DNA of 56,992 nt, taken from Phenylobacterium sp. GTDB taxonomy: Bacteria > Pseudomonadota > Alphaproteobacteria > Caulobacterales > Caulobacteraceae. Numbering within the stretch: position 1 is the first letter of the stretch; every line of letters starts with the position of its first letter. The stretch covers positions 1 to 56,992 of the forward strand of contig NZ_JAUYNW010000029.1 in the NCBI RefSeq assembly GCF_030698145.1. The letters run 5' to 3'. Under the pieces are notes generated by a model that saw only the letters and a list, made by a program, of their open reading frames with translations, was not told where the DNA came from and did not search any database. The position numbers were made by a program, and so were the translations under genes. Shown piece after piece: positions 28,177 through 36,697 of the stretch.

Positions 28177-28266
28177 CTAGCTGGCGCCGAGGTCGTCGCA
28201 CGGCGAGCGCAACCAAGCCGGCGTTCGCTGGTTCCACGTCCAGACCCATCCTGCCGGAGAAGGATC

Positions 28267-28461
28267 GTGCTCGCCGCCAGCCCATCCGACATCGCGCGGC
28301 CGTTCCTGTGGCTCGCCGCCATCGGCTTCGCCGTGGGCTTCGTCGGCTACCTGTTGCTGGGCGGCGGCGCCCAGGCCCTCACCCGCGCACGGCTTGACGC
28401 GAAGCCGGCCGCCATGACCGAACCCCTGTCGCCGGCCCAGGATCCGCCACGGGAGATCTAG
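28267..28461 (+). CDS. small single-pass membrane protein, 64 residues
   Basis: A 64-residue frame beginning at GTG with GGAGAAGGA just upstream. One hydrophobic segment (WLAAIGFAVGFVGYLLLG, residues ~15-32) is followed by a short polar tail rich in Pro and Glu. It is divergent from the siderophore receptor and could share its Fur-like control region. No family recognised. The ribosome binding site and a clean membrane segment support it as a real gene. Confidence 0.55.
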   Translation: MLAASPSDIARPFLWLAAIGFAVGFVGYLLLGGGAQALTRARLDAKPAAMTEPLSPAQDPPREI

Positions 28462-29219
28462 CCGCCCTTGGCGACGAACCAGCCGTTGCGGAAGCCTTCG
28501 CCGGCCTTGCCGTAGTGGAAGGTCTCGCCCTCCGGCGTGGTCATGATCCCGCCGGCCGCCTCCAGCACCGCGTGGCCCGCGGCCACGTCCCACTCCATGG
28601 TCGGGCCATGACGGGGATAGATGTCGGCCGCCCCCTCCGCGATCCGGCAGAACTTGATGGACGAGTCCATCGGCTGGCGCAGGTGAAAGCCGTACTGGGC
28701 GGCCAGCTTGTCGGCGGTCTCTTCCTTCATGGTGTGGCTGATCAGGGCCACGGCCGCGCCTTCTGGCCAGGGCCGGACGCTGACGGGCTCCGCCAACCCG
28801 CCGGCCTTGCGCTTCAGCGCCTTGCCGCCGGAGGTGAACCAGGTCTCGTCGGTGGCCGGGGCGCAAACCGCGCCTGCCACCGGCCGTCCATGCTCGATCA
28901 GGCCGATATTGACGGTGAAGTTGGGATCCCCGCGCACGAAGGCCTTGGTGCCGTCCACCGGATCGACCAGGAAGAACCGCGGCCCGATGGCGTCGGGGGT
29001 TCCGAACTCGCTGGCGTCCTCCTCGGAGATCACCGGCGTGTCGGGATAAAGCGCGGTCAGCCGGGCGACGATCAGGGCCTCGCCCTGGCGGTCGGCCTCG
29101 GTGACCGGGCTCTCGTCGGACTTGGAGAAGACGGTCAGGCCAGACTTCCACAGCGGCAGGATGAGGGCGGCGGCTTCCTCGCAGATGTCGGCCAGGGCCG
29201 CGCCGAGGTCGTTGCTCAT
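28458..29219 (-). CDS. cysQ: 3'(2'),5'-bisphosphate nucleotidase CysQ
   Basis: A 253-residue phosphatase of the inositol monophosphatase superfamily. Metal-binding motifs: ESPVTEADRQGE near residue 37, VISEED near 64, the DPVDGTKAF core near 86 and MEWDVAAGHAVLEAAGG near 210. CysQ clears 3'-phosphoadenosine 5'-phosphate made during sulfate assimilation. The ATG overlaps the stop of the DUF3553 gene (ATGA), so the two are cotranscribed. Confidence 0.9.
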   Translation of the reverse strand: MSNDLGAALADICEEAAALILPLWKSGLTVFSKSDESPVTEADRQGEALIVARLTALYPDTPVISEEDASEFGTPDAIGPRFFLVDPVDGTKAFVRGDPNFTVNIGLIEHGRPVAGAVCAPATDETWFTSGGKALKRKAGGLAEPVSVRPWPEGAAVALISHTMKEETADKLAAQYGFHLRQPMDSSIKFCRIAEGAADIYPRHGPTMEWDVAAGHAVLEAAGGIMTTPEGETFHYGKAGEGFRNGWFVAKGG

Positions 29220-29413
29220 CGGGCCTCGCGCGGGTCGTCGCCGACGAAGACCAGGGCGATGACGGTGGTGTCGATCACCTGCTTGCCCATGTTCTCGAAA
29301 TTCACTGTCACCTTGGCTCCCGCCACCGACTGCACCTGGCCCAGGCCCCAGTCGTCCAGAGTCGGGTGCTTCACCAGCACGCCGGGCTCCAGGAAGGGAT
29401 CGGGACCGCTCAT
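29216..29413 (-). CDS. DUF3553 small protein
   Basis: A 65-residue protein matching DUF3553: LVKHPTLDDWGLGQVQSV followed by VTVNFENMGKQVI. The same ~50-residue module occurs at the C-terminus of some UvrD/PcrA helicases and as stand-alone alphaproteobacterial proteins; its role is unknown. I picked the ATG at 29413 because the domain begins soon after. An in-frame start 36 nt earlier is possible. It leads into cysQ by a 4-nt overlap and is divergent from chpT. Confidence 0.8.
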   Translation of the reverse strand: MSGPDPFLEPGVLVKHPTLDDWGLGQVQSVAGAKVTVNFENMGKQVIDTTVIALVFVGDDPREAR

Positions 29414-29479
29414 GGCCGCGTTCTGTAGAGCGCCCGCCCGGTTTGCCAAAGGGCCAAATCACCCCAAGTTCGGGTTCTG

Positions 29480-30166
29480 ATGATGGATGCCGACGCCCCC
29501 GCCCCCGCCGAACCCACGGCCCCGCCCCCCAAGGCCCCCAGGACTGCGGAGGTGGCCGCCTATCTGGCGGCGCGCATGTGTCATGACTTCATAAGTCCGG
29601 CCAGCGCCATCGTCTCGGGACTGGACCTGCTGGACGATCCCAGCGCCCAGGACATGAAGGAGGAGGCCATGGGCCTCATCCAGGGCTCGGCGCGCAAGCT
29701 GGCCGACCTGCTGTCCTTCAGCCGCGTGGCCTTCGGCGCATCGGCCTCGGCCGAGACCTTCGACGCGCGCGAACTGGCCAAGCTCGCGGGTGGGCTCTTC
29801 ACCCACATGCGCGCCGAACTCGACTGGCAAGTGGAGCCGGCCGGTGTGAACAAGCCCGCCGCGCGCACCCTGCTCAACCTCGCCCAGATGGCCGGCGCGG
29901 CCCTGCCCATCGGTGGAGTCGCCCGCATCCGCGCGGTCGCCGACGCCGGCGGCGGCGTGGCCATCGCCGTGGAAGCCACCGGTCCCAAGGCGCGGCTGCG
30001 GCCCGAGGTGCTGGCCGGGCTACGTGGCGACGGACCGGGCGAGGGCCTCCACGGCCACTGGGTCCAGGCCTATTATGTCCACCTGTTCGTCGGCGACGTC
30101 GGCGGCCGGATCTTCGCCGACGTGACCGAGGAGAAGGTCACCTTCGCCGCCACCATCCCGGCCTGA
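29480..30166 (+). CDS. chpT: histidine phosphotransferase ChpT
   Basis: A 228-residue dimeric phosphotransferase that relays phosphate from the hybrid kinase CckA to CtrA and CpdR, controlling the cell cycle in Caulobacter and relatives. The phosphorylated His35 lies in AARMCHDFISPASAIVSGLDLL, followed by DPSAQDMKEEAM and LLSFSRVAFGASASAE, which closely match Caulobacter ChpT as I recall it. The C-terminal half has a degenerate HATPase-like fold with LRPEVLAGLRG. The Pro/Ala-rich first 20 residues are poorly conserved. CtrA and CckA are outside the window. Confidence 0.93.
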   Translation: MMDADAPAPAEPTAPPPKAPRTAEVAAYLAARMCHDFISPASAIVSGLDLLDDPSAQDMKEEAMGLIQGSARKLADLLSFSRVAFGASASAETFDARELAKLAGGLFTHMRAELDWQVEPAGVNKPAARTLLNLAQMAGAALPIGGVARIRAVADAGGGVAIAVEATGPKARLRPEVLAGLRGDGPGEGLHGHWVQAYYVHLFVGDVGGRIFADVTEEKVTFAATIPA

Positions 30167-30231
30167 CCTTGCGGCGCCCCGACGCCGCGCCCAACTATGG
30201 CGCCGGCTTCACCGCAGGAAGGGCGTCTCCC

Positions 30232-30609
30232 ATGTTCGATCACCTCTCCGTCGGGGTCCGCGACCTCGCCGCCGCGCGCGCCTTCTACGACGCCTTCTTC
30301 GCACCGCTGGGCTGCGCCAACGCCTGGGCGGCGGACAACGAGTTGGCCTATGGACCTGGCGGCGAGACCCGCGACTTCTGGCTCTATCCGGTGGAGGGCG
30401 AACGCGTCGCCGGCCTCGGGACCCATATCGCCTTCACCGCCGACAGCCGCCTGGCGGTGGACCAGGCCTACGCCGCGGCGATCGCCGCCGGGGCGACCTC
30501 GGTCCGCGCGGCCGGCCTGCACCCGGACATCGGCCCGGACTATTACGGCTGCGTCCTGCTCGATCCCGACGGCAACAAGCTGGAGATCGTCGCGGGGACC
30601 ATGCACTGA
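30232..30609 (+). CDS. VOC-family (glyoxalase-like) protein
   Basis: A 125-residue protein with two beta-alpha-beta-beta-beta units of the vicinal oxygen chelate superfamily. Metal-ligand positions include His at the start (FDHLSVGVRDL), His in GLGTHIAF and Glu near the end (DPDGNKLEIV). The C-terminal DPDGNKLE is typical of glyoxalase/bleomycin-resistance-like proteins. Substrate unknown. The ATG at 30232 has AGGAAGGG about 9 nt upstream. Confidence 0.83.
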   Translation: MFDHLSVGVRDLAAARAFYDAFFAPLGCANAWAADNELAYGPGGETRDFWLYPVEGERVAGLGTHIAFTADSRLAVDQAYAAAIAAGATSVRAAGLHPDIGPDYYGCVLLDPDGNKLEIVAGTMH

Positions 30610-30656
30610 GGCGATTGGGATCCGGACGCCCATTTTCGACCCTTGGCGGACTAACC

Positions 30657-31184
30657 TCAGCCGATTGTGCGCGGCTCTGCTGGGCTCTTCCAGCCGGCGG
30701 GCAGCGGCTCAACGTACCCTGGCGGCCTAGAATATGCAGCGCCGTGCGCGAACCGTCCCGTCCCGCCCTTGAACCCAAGTAGGTACCAGACCTCCAGCGT
30801 ATAGTCGGCGGTGCGATCGCGATCCTCGGTCTCAAGTCGATCAACCTTGCGCATCGCGGCGGCCACCAATTGGATGACGGTCTTCGCCTCTAACGGCCCG
30901 TCTGGCCTTGCCAAAACGCCTTCGAGCATTTCGTCCACTGCCGCGGACGCGATGGCTCGGTCCCTGGGTGTCGCGGCCCCGGTGTATCCAAGCGGTGGGA
31001 AGTTGTGTGGCCCGAATTTCGCTTCAACTCGCAATCGACCTATCGCCACGCGCCTTTCGGGCGTTAGTTGAACAACCTCCGAGGACGGCGTCGGAAAGGC
31101 CTGCCGATAGCGGACGAAGCCTACGGTCGCGACCGCGACCAACACCGCAGCTAAGAGGCTGCCGATGATGAAAAAGACCCGCAT
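30657..31184 (-). CDS. hypothetical membrane-anchored protein, 175 residues
   Basis: A protein with one N-terminal hydrophobic segment (VFFIIGSLLAAVLVAVATVG, residues ~3-22) and a soluble domain of about 150 residues, likely periplasmic. I recognise no domain. Local features are KFGPHNFPPLGYTG and a helical segment AIASAAVDEMLEGVLA. GC content and codon use are slightly lower than in its neighbours. The ATG at 31184 was preferred to a TTG 6 nt upstream. Confidence 0.65.
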   Translation of the reverse strand: MRVFFIIGSLLAAVLVAVATVGFVRYRQAFPTPSSEVVQLTPERRVAIGRLRVEAKFGPHNFPPLGYTGAATPRDRAIASAAVDEMLEGVLARPDGPLEAKTVIQLVAAAMRKVDRLETEDRDRTADYTLEVWYLLGFKGGTGRFAHGAAYSRPPGYVEPLPAGWKSPAEPRTIG

Positions 31185-31284
31185 GCGCAATGCATACTAG
31201 CTACACCGCCGCTTAGCGAGGCACGGCTGCTTTCCACCCGTGGCGGACAGCAGCTTCGCCGCCCCCTCCCAAGACTCTGCGTCG

Positions 31285-32619
31285 CTAGTTCGGCGGAAAC
31301 GCCTGGCGCTGGCCGGACTGCTTGTGGACCACGCCGCGCCGCATCACGAAGGTCGGGCGTTCCAGTTCGGTGACGTCGGCCAGCGGGCTCTTGGCGACCG
31401 CGACGAGGTCGGCGTCCTTGCCGGGTTCCAGGGAGCCCAACGTCGCGGTGCGGCCGAGCAGGTCGGCGGCGCTGACCGTGGCGGACTTGATGGCGTCCGC
31501 CGGGCTCATGCCGGCGTCAACCATCATCTTGAACTCCTTGGCGTTCTGACCGTGGGTGGAGACGCCGGTGTCGGTGCCGAAGGCGATCTTCACGCCTGAC
31601 TTGTACTGGGCGATGTGGTTCTCAAAGGCGATCTTGGCGGCTTCCTCGGCCTTGGCCAGTACGTTGCGCGGCCGGGCGCCGGCCCGGGCCTGGGCCAGCG
31701 CAGCCTCGGGCGCGACCATGGTCGGGACCAGGTAGGCGCCGGTCTTCTTGAACAGGGCGAGGGTCTCGGCGTCGGTATAGGTAGCGTGCTCGATGCTATC
31801 GACCCCGGCGCGCAGAGCCGCCTCGATGCCGTCCTTGCCATGGGCGTGGGCGGTGACCTTGCGACCGAAGCTGTGGCCGGTGTCGACGATGGCCTTCATC
31901 TCGTCGTCGAACATCTGGCGGCCCAGGCCGCCGGCCACGTTGGACAGCACCCCGCCGGTGGCGGCGAACTTGATCACCTCGGCCCCCTGGCCGACCTGGT
32001 TGCGGACCGCCCGGCGGCACGACTCCGGACCGTCGCACAGGTTGTCGGAGCGGCCGCGGACCAGTTCGGCGATGTCGCGATTGGCGTTGTTGGCGCCGTC
32101 GCCATGGCCGCCCGTGATCGAGATCATCCGTCCGGCCGGCACGATGGTCGGCCCGGCCAGGTAGCCGGCTGCGATCCCGTCGCGCAGGGCGGTGATGGCG
32201 TGGGCGTCCGAGCCCAGGTCGCGGATGGTGGTGAAGCCCGCTTCCAGCGTGCGCCGCGCATTGTCCACGGCGGTCACCAGGGCGTCTTCTTCGTCGCGGC
32301 CGTTGGCCTCGAGCCGCGAGCGCAGCTTGTCGTCGTCGCTGAAGATGTGGACGTGCATGTCGATCAGTCCGGGCAGGACGAACTGGTCCTTCAGGTCGAT
32401 CAGCGCGGCGCCGGCCTCAGGGGCGACGAAGCCGTCGCGCACCGACTCGATCTTGCCGCCCCGGATCACGACGGTGGAGGCGCCGCGCGGCGCCTGGCCT
32501 GGCCGGTCCAGGAGCGCGCCGGCGTGGATGACTGTGACCTTGAAGGCTTGCGCCCCGGCCGACCCCGCGCAGGCCAAGCCAAGGACGATGGCCGCAAGGC
32601 CCACGGACAGACGACGCAT
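31285..32619 (-). CDS. exported amidohydrolase (imidazolonepropionase/Xaa-Pro dipeptidase-like)
   Basis: A 444-residue metal-dependent hydrolase with a signal peptide (cleavage after AGSAGAQA near residue 25). Metal-binding HVH occurs in LPGLIDMHVHIFSD, a later His in VTAHAHG, another in SIEHATYTD, and the catalytic Asp in IAFGTDTGV. The C-terminal LGSLEPGKDADLVAV is typical of amidohydrolases with a composite beta domain. Exported members include carboxypeptidase- and prolidase-like enzymes. The ATG has GGGGGAG 5 nt upstream. Confidence 0.87.
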   Translation of the reverse strand: MRRLSVGLAAIVLGLACAGSAGAQAFKVTVIHAGALLDRPGQAPRGASTVVIRGGKIESVRDGFVAPEAGAALIDLKDQFVLPGLIDMHVHIFSDDDKLRSRLEANGRDEEDALVTAVDNARRTLEAGFTTIRDLGSDAHAITALRDGIAAGYLAGPTIVPAGRMISITGGHGDGANNANRDIAELVRGRSDNLCDGPESCRRAVRNQVGQGAEVIKFAATGGVLSNVAGGLGRQMFDDEMKAIVDTGHSFGRKVTAHAHGKDGIEAALRAGVDSIEHATYTDAETLALFKKTGAYLVPTMVAPEAALAQARAGARPRNVLAKAEEAAKIAFENHIAQYKSGVKIAFGTDTGVSTHGQNAKEFKMMVDAGMSPADAIKSATVSAADLLGRTATLGSLEPGKDADLVAVAKSPLADVTELERPTFVMRRGVVHKQSGQRQAFPPN

Positions 32620-32690
32620 GAGAACTCCCCCGAAACGCCGGCGCACTCTAGCCTGGGGGCGACCGTCGTCCAGCCATGGAGTCGCCGCCC

Positions 32691-33077
32691 GTGCCCCAGC
32701 AGATCAGCCTCGCCGCCCTGGTGGTGGCCGACTATGACGAGGCCATCGCCTTCTATGTGGAAAAGCTGGGCTTCACGCTCACCGCCGACACGCCCCAGGG
32801 GGACGGCAAGCGCTGGGTGGTGGTGACGCCGCCGGGCTCGGCCTGCGGCCTGCTGCTGGCCAAGGCGGTCACGGACGCCCAGGCCGCGCGGATCGGCGAC
32901 CAGACCGGCGGCCGGGTGGCGTTCTTCCTGCAGACCGACGATTTCGCCCGCGATCACGCCGCGATGACCGCGGCGGGCGTCGTCTTCTTGGAGGCGCCAC
33001 GCTACGAACCCTATGGGACCGTGGCGGTGTTCCAGGATCTCTATGGCACCCGATGGGATTTATTGCAGCCGACCTGA
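32691..33077 (+). CDS. VOC-family (glyoxalase/bleomycin resistance) protein
   Basis: A protein of about 128 residues with SLAALVVADYDEAIAFYVEKLGF at the N-terminus and VAVFQDLYGTRWDLLQPT at the end, a standard VOC layout. The C-terminal Glu of the metal site is replaced by Asp (RWDLLQ), and the first position is not His, so a classical glyoxalase activity is doubtful. The GTG at 32691 is preceded by GGAG at 9 nt; an ATG at 32676 without ribosome binding site is the alternative. Confidence 0.82.
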   Translation: MPQQISLAALVVADYDEAIAFYVEKLGFTLTADTPQGDGKRWVVVTPPGSACGLLLAKAVTDAQAARIGDQTGGRVAFFLQTDDFARDHAAMTAAGVVFLEAPRYEPYGTVAVFQDLYGTRWDLLQPT

Positions 33078-33143
33078 GCGCTTCTCGCTGGCCTCGGGCG
33101 CCGTTGCGATGTTTCATTCGCCGCCAGGTGAAGGAGACCGTCC

Positions 33144-34025
33144 ATGTCCGCGCTGAAAGTCCGCAAAATCGCCGGCGCGCTGGGCGCCGAGCTCACCGGC
33201 GTCGACCTGTCGAAGGACCTGTCGGACGCGACGATCGCCCAGATCCGCAAGGCCTTCGTCACCTATCAGGTGATCTTCTTCCGCGACCAGACGCTGACGC
33301 CGGAACAGCAGCTCAGCTTCGGCCGCCGTTTCGGGCCGCTGAACATCCATCCCTATGTGGCCGGAATGGACGCCCATCCGGAGGTGATGGAGATCGTCAA
33401 GGAGCCTGAGGACCGGGTCAATTTCGGCGGTGGCTGGCACTCCGACATGAGCTTCCTGGAGTATCCCTCAATCGGCTCGATCCTCTACGCGGTCGAACTC
33501 CCGTCCTTCGGCGGCGACACCTTGTTCGCCAGCCAGGCGGCGGCCTATGACGCCCTGTCGCCGGGGCTGAAGGCGACGCTCGAGACACTGAACGCCGTCC
33601 ATTCCGCCGGTCGGGAATATTCCGCCCAGGGCCACTCGGCCCAGTCGCGCAAGACCATGAAGGTGGTGGAGGCCGAGGGGGCGGTGGGCGAGTTCGTCCA
33701 TCCCGTGGTCAAGGTCCACCCCGAGACCGGCCGCAAGGCGCTCTATGTCAATCCTGCCTTCACGATGCGGATCGAGGGCTGGACCCGGCGCGAGAGCAAG
33801 GCCCTGCTGGACTTCCTGTTCGAGCATTCCCGCTACGAGGCCTTCACCTGCCGGTTTTCATGGGCGCCCGGATCGGTGGCCTTCTGGGACAACCGCTCGG
33901 TCTGGCATTTCGCCCTCAACGACTATCCCGGCGAGCGCCGCCATATGCGCCGGGTGACCGTCGACGCCTGGCCGGCGGCGGTCGGCAAGACAACCTCAGC
34001 AAGGCTGTCCGAGCCGGCTGAATAG
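33144..34025 (+). CDS. TauD/TfdA-family 2-oxoglutarate-dependent dioxygenase
   Basis: A 293-residue Fe(II)/2-oxoglutarate oxygenase. GAELTGVDLSKDLSD near residue 15, QVIFFRDQTLTPEQQLSFGR near 45, the metal HxD in GGWHSDMSF near 97 and the distal His plus 2-oxoglutarate Arg in SVWHFALNDYPGERRHMRRV near 250 are all intact. Family members cleave taurine, alkyl sulfates or aryloxyalkanoates. The substrate here is unknown. The ATG has AAGGAGA upstream. A short-chain dehydrogenase follows 58 nt downstream on the same strand. Confidence 0.9.
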   Translation: MSALKVRKIAGALGAELTGVDLSKDLSDATIAQIRKAFVTYQVIFFRDQTLTPEQQLSFGRRFGPLNIHPYVAGMDAHPEVMEIVKEPEDRVNFGGGWHSDMSFLEYPSIGSILYAVELPSFGGDTLFASQAAAYDALSPGLKATLETLNAVHSAGREYSAQGHSAQSRKTMKVVEAEGAVGEFVHPVVKVHPETGRKALYVNPAFTMRIEGWTRRESKALLDFLFEHSRYEAFTCRFSWAPGSVAFWDNRSVWHFALNDYPGERRHMRRVTVDAWPAAVGKTTSARLSEPAE

Positions 34026-34083
34026 TCCCGTCGGTTTCCGATTTCCAATTAAAAACAAAGACTTTCATAAGGGAGAATTTCAA

Positions 34084-34902
34084 ATGAGCGAAGCCCGCAT
34101 TAGTCCGAACGGGACCCTGAAGGGCAAGGTCGCCCTGGTCACCGGCGCCAGCCGCGGCATCGGCGAATCCATCGCCGCGCGCCTGGCCATGGAGGGCGCC
34201 AGCGTTGTGGTCTCGGCCCGCACCGCCTCGGACGGCGAGAGCCGGCTGCCCGGCACCCTGGCCGACACGGTCGAGCGCATCAACAAGGCCGGCGGCAAGG
34301 CCGCCTTCGTCAAGGCTGACCTCGCCCAGGCCATCGAGCGCGAGCGCCTGGTCGAGGAAGCCGAGGCCACGTTCGGGCCCATCGACATCCTGATCAACAA
34401 CGCCGCCATCACCTATTTCATCCCGGTCGAGGAGTTCCCGGAGAAGCGCTTCAAGCTGATGATGGAGGTGCAGGTCTATGCGCCCTTCCACCTGGCCCAG
34501 CTCGTCCTGCCGGGCATGAGGGCGCGCAAGCAGGGCTGGATCGTCAACATTTCCTCGCCCGCCGGCATCCATCCCAAGCAGCCGTACCGCGGCGGTCGCG
34601 GCGGCACCGTCTACGGCATGTGCAAGGCGGCGCTGGAGCGCTTCACCACCGGCCTGGCGTCCGAGGTCTATGACGACGGGATCGCCGTCAATGTGGTCTC
34701 GCCGGGCCTGGTCGACACCCCCGGCGTGGCGGTCCACGGCCTGATCAACGAGGCCACCAAGGACCGGGTCCAGCCCATCGAATTCATCTCGGAAGCCGTC
34801 TACCGCCTGGCCTCGGGCGATCCCAAGACCATGACCGGCCGGGTCGAATACGCCGAGCCGTTCCTGAAGGAGCTGGGCGTCAAGCCGTCCGAGCTGGTCT
34901 GA
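34084..34902 (+). CDS. short-chain dehydrogenase/reductase
   Basis: A 272-residue SDR. The cofactor motif VTGASRGIGESIA is near residue 20, INNAAITYF near 105, the catalytic Ser in NISSPAG near 155 and Tyr/Lys in GTVYGMCKAALERF near 178. The protein is a little longer than the 250-residue average. The substrate is unknown, and the preceding TauD-type gene may belong to the same pathway. The ATG is preceded by AGGGAGA. Confidence 0.88.
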   Translation: MSEARISPNGTLKGKVALVTGASRGIGESIAARLAMEGASVVVSARTASDGESRLPGTLADTVERINKAGGKAAFVKADLAQAIERERLVEEAEATFGPIDILINNAAITYFIPVEEFPEKRFKLMMEVQVYAPFHLAQLVLPGMRARKQGWIVNISSPAGIHPKQPYRGGRGGTVYGMCKAALERFTTGLASEVYDDGIAVNVVSPGLVDTPGVAVHGLINEATKDRVQPIEFISEAVYRLASGDPKTMTGRVEYAEPFLKELGVKPSELV

Positions 34903-34971
34903 ACCTAGAAACCTGACAGCGCGGCGCGTGTGGGATCGCTAGGAAGGCCGACGCTTTCCCGGAGGTTCTCC

Positions 34972-35403
34972 ATGCGCCACCTGTTGACCGCGGCGCTCTT
35001 CGCGCCGCTGCTGATCGCCGCCGCCCCCGCCCCCGACACTGACGTCAGGTCCGCCGCCAAGGCCTTCGACCAGGCCCAGCTCAGCGGCGACAAGGCGGCG
35101 CTGGAACGGTTCCTGGCGCAGGACTTCATCATCGTCCGGGGATCGGGCAAGCAGGTGGGCCGCGAGGATTTCATCGCCGGCTGGCTGACGCCGGGCGTGA
35201 CGTTCGAGCCCCTGACCATCTTCGATTCGGTCTTCGTGCCGCTGGGCCCGCAGGCGGCCATCGTCGGCGGACGGGTGGAGCTGCGCGGCGCGGAGAACGG
35301 CAAGCCGTTCGTCGAACGCTTCCACTATTCCGACGTCTTCGCCTGGCGTGACGGCCGCTGGCAGGTGGTCTTCGTCCAGGTGACCCCGACGCCCGCGTCC
35401 TAG
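34972..35403 (+). CDS. exported NTF2-like/SnoaL-type protein (DUF4440)
   Basis: A 143-residue protein with a signal peptide (cleavage after LLIAAAPA near residue 20) and an NTF2-like cone fold: AFDQAQLSGDKAALERFLAQDF near the start and FHYSDVFAWRDGRWQVVFVQVT at the end, as in DUF4440 proteins. Such small exported proteins have no assigned enzyme activity in most cases. GGAGG lies 6-7 nt before the ATG. Its stop overlaps the convergent GST gene. Confidence 0.85.
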   Translation: MRHLLTAALFAPLLIAAAPAPDTDVRSAAKAFDQAQLSGDKAALERFLAQDFIIVRGSGKQVGREDFIAGWLTPGVTFEPLTIFDSVFVPLGPQAAIVGGRVELRGAENGKPFVERFHYSDVFAWRDGRWQVVFVQVTPTPAS

Positions 35404-36125
35404 GCCACGGGCGCGGGCCGGGCGCGCTGGTTGTAGAGCAGCTTGCGGATGCGCGCCTGATCCTCGGGCGAGATGGTGGCGGGGTCGGGGACCGGCCCGG
35501 CGGTGACCGCCATGCCGCGTTGGACGGCGGGGCGGGCGGCTATCTCGTCGTACCAGCGCTTGAAGTACTTGAACTCGCCCATGTCGATGCCCTGGAGCTG
35601 CCAGCTGGCAGTCCAGGGATAGCTGATCATGTCGGCGATGGAGTAGTCGTCGCCGGCGATGTAGGGGCGGTCATAGAGGCGGTTGTTCAGCACGCCGTAG
35701 AGACGATGGGTCTCGTCGTTGAACCGGCGCTGGGCATAGGACTGGTCGCCGGCGCTCTCGGGCACGCGGCTGAAATGGCCGCGCTCGCCGAACTTCGGGC
35801 CCTGGTTGGCCATCTGCCAGATCACCCATTGGGTGACCTCGTAGCGCCCACGCAGGTCGGCGCCCAGGAACCGTCCCGCCCTCTCGGCCAGGTACAGCAT
35901 GATAGCCCCGGACTCAAAGATCGAGATAGGCGGGCCGCCATCCGCCGGCGCGTGGTCGACGATGGCCGGCATCCGGTTGTTGGGGCTGATCCTCAGGAAA
36001 TCGTCGGTGAACTGGTCGCCTTGGCCGATGCGGACGGGGACGATCTGGTAGGGAAGCGCCAGTTCCTCCAGCAGGATGGTGACCTTCTTGCCGTTGGGGG
36101 TCGGCCAGTAGTGGACGTCGATCAT
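35400..36125 (-). CDS. glutathione S-transferase family protein (YfcG/Ure2-like)
   Basis: A 241-residue GST. YWPTPNGKKVTILLEEL at the N-terminus is the thioredoxin-like domain with the Asn/Pro motif of the Nu class, then ISPNNRMPAIVDH (cis-Pro) and FESGAIMLYLAE around residue 75, and an all-helical C-terminal domain with YIAGDDYSIADMISYPW. Relatives such as E. coli YfcG have disulfide-bond reductase activity with glutathione. AGAGG lies upstream of the ATG. Confidence 0.88.
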   Translation of the reverse strand: MIDVHYWPTPNGKKVTILLEELALPYQIVPVRIGQGDQFTDDFLRISPNNRMPAIVDHAPADGGPPISIFESGAIMLYLAERAGRFLGADLRGRYEVTQWVIWQMANQGPKFGERGHFSRVPESAGDQSYAQRRFNDETHRLYGVLNNRLYDRPYIAGDDYSIADMISYPWTASWQLQGIDMGEFKYFKRWYDEIAARPAVQRGMAVTAGPVPDPATISPEDQARIRKLLYNQRARPAPVA

Positions 36126-36331
36126 CGCGGGGCCTCTCGAGACTTGGCGGGGCAGGTTCGAGACCCTAGCGGCGGGGCGTCGGGCTTCAAGGCGACAAAA
36201 ACTGAAAGACGGGTCCGCAAAGTCTTGGACCTCGGAGCGCGGCCGCGCGCCGCGCCGCGAAATAATCTCGCGGCCATACCCCTCCTTAACCACCGGCGGA
36301 GCACAAGAAACGCAGGGGAAGGAGCATCCCG

Positions 36332-36697
36332 TTGAAGACTTGTCTTGTCGTCGACGACAGCAGGGTGATCCGCAAGGTCGCCCGCCGCATCCTGGAGGAC
36401 ATCGGCTTCGAGATCGCCGAGGCCGCCGACGGGATGGAGGCGCTCGCCTGGTGCCGCGCGGCCATGCCCGACGCCGTCCTGCTGGACTGGAACATGCCGC
36501 AGATGACCGGCATCGACTTCCTGCGCCATCTGCGGCTCGAGCCGGGCGGCAAGGAGCCCGTGGTGGTGTTCTGCACCGTCGAGAACGACCTGGCCCGCAT
36601 CCGCGAGGCGCTGGACTGCGGCGCGGACGAATACATCATGAAGCCCTTCGACGGTGACATCATCGCCGCTAAGTTCGCCGAGGTGGGGCTGGCATGA
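36332..36697 (+). CDS. CheY-like single-domain response regulator
   Basis: A 121-residue receiver with the acidic pair VVDDSR, phosphoacceptor Asp52 in LLDWNMPQMTG, a Thr in VFCTVEND and Lys in IMKPFDG. No output domain. It starts at TTG and overlaps cheR (ATGA), so both act together. In Caulobacter a cheY-cheR pair sits next to the general stress genes, and the layout is the same here. Possible roles are flagellar motor control or phosphate buffering. Confidence 0.92.
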   Translation: MKTCLVVDDSRVIRKVARRILEDIGFEIAEAADGMEALAWCRAAMPDAVLLDWNMPQMTGIDFLRHLRLEPGGKEPVVVFCTVENDLARIREALDCGADEYIMKPFDGDIIAAKFAEVGLA

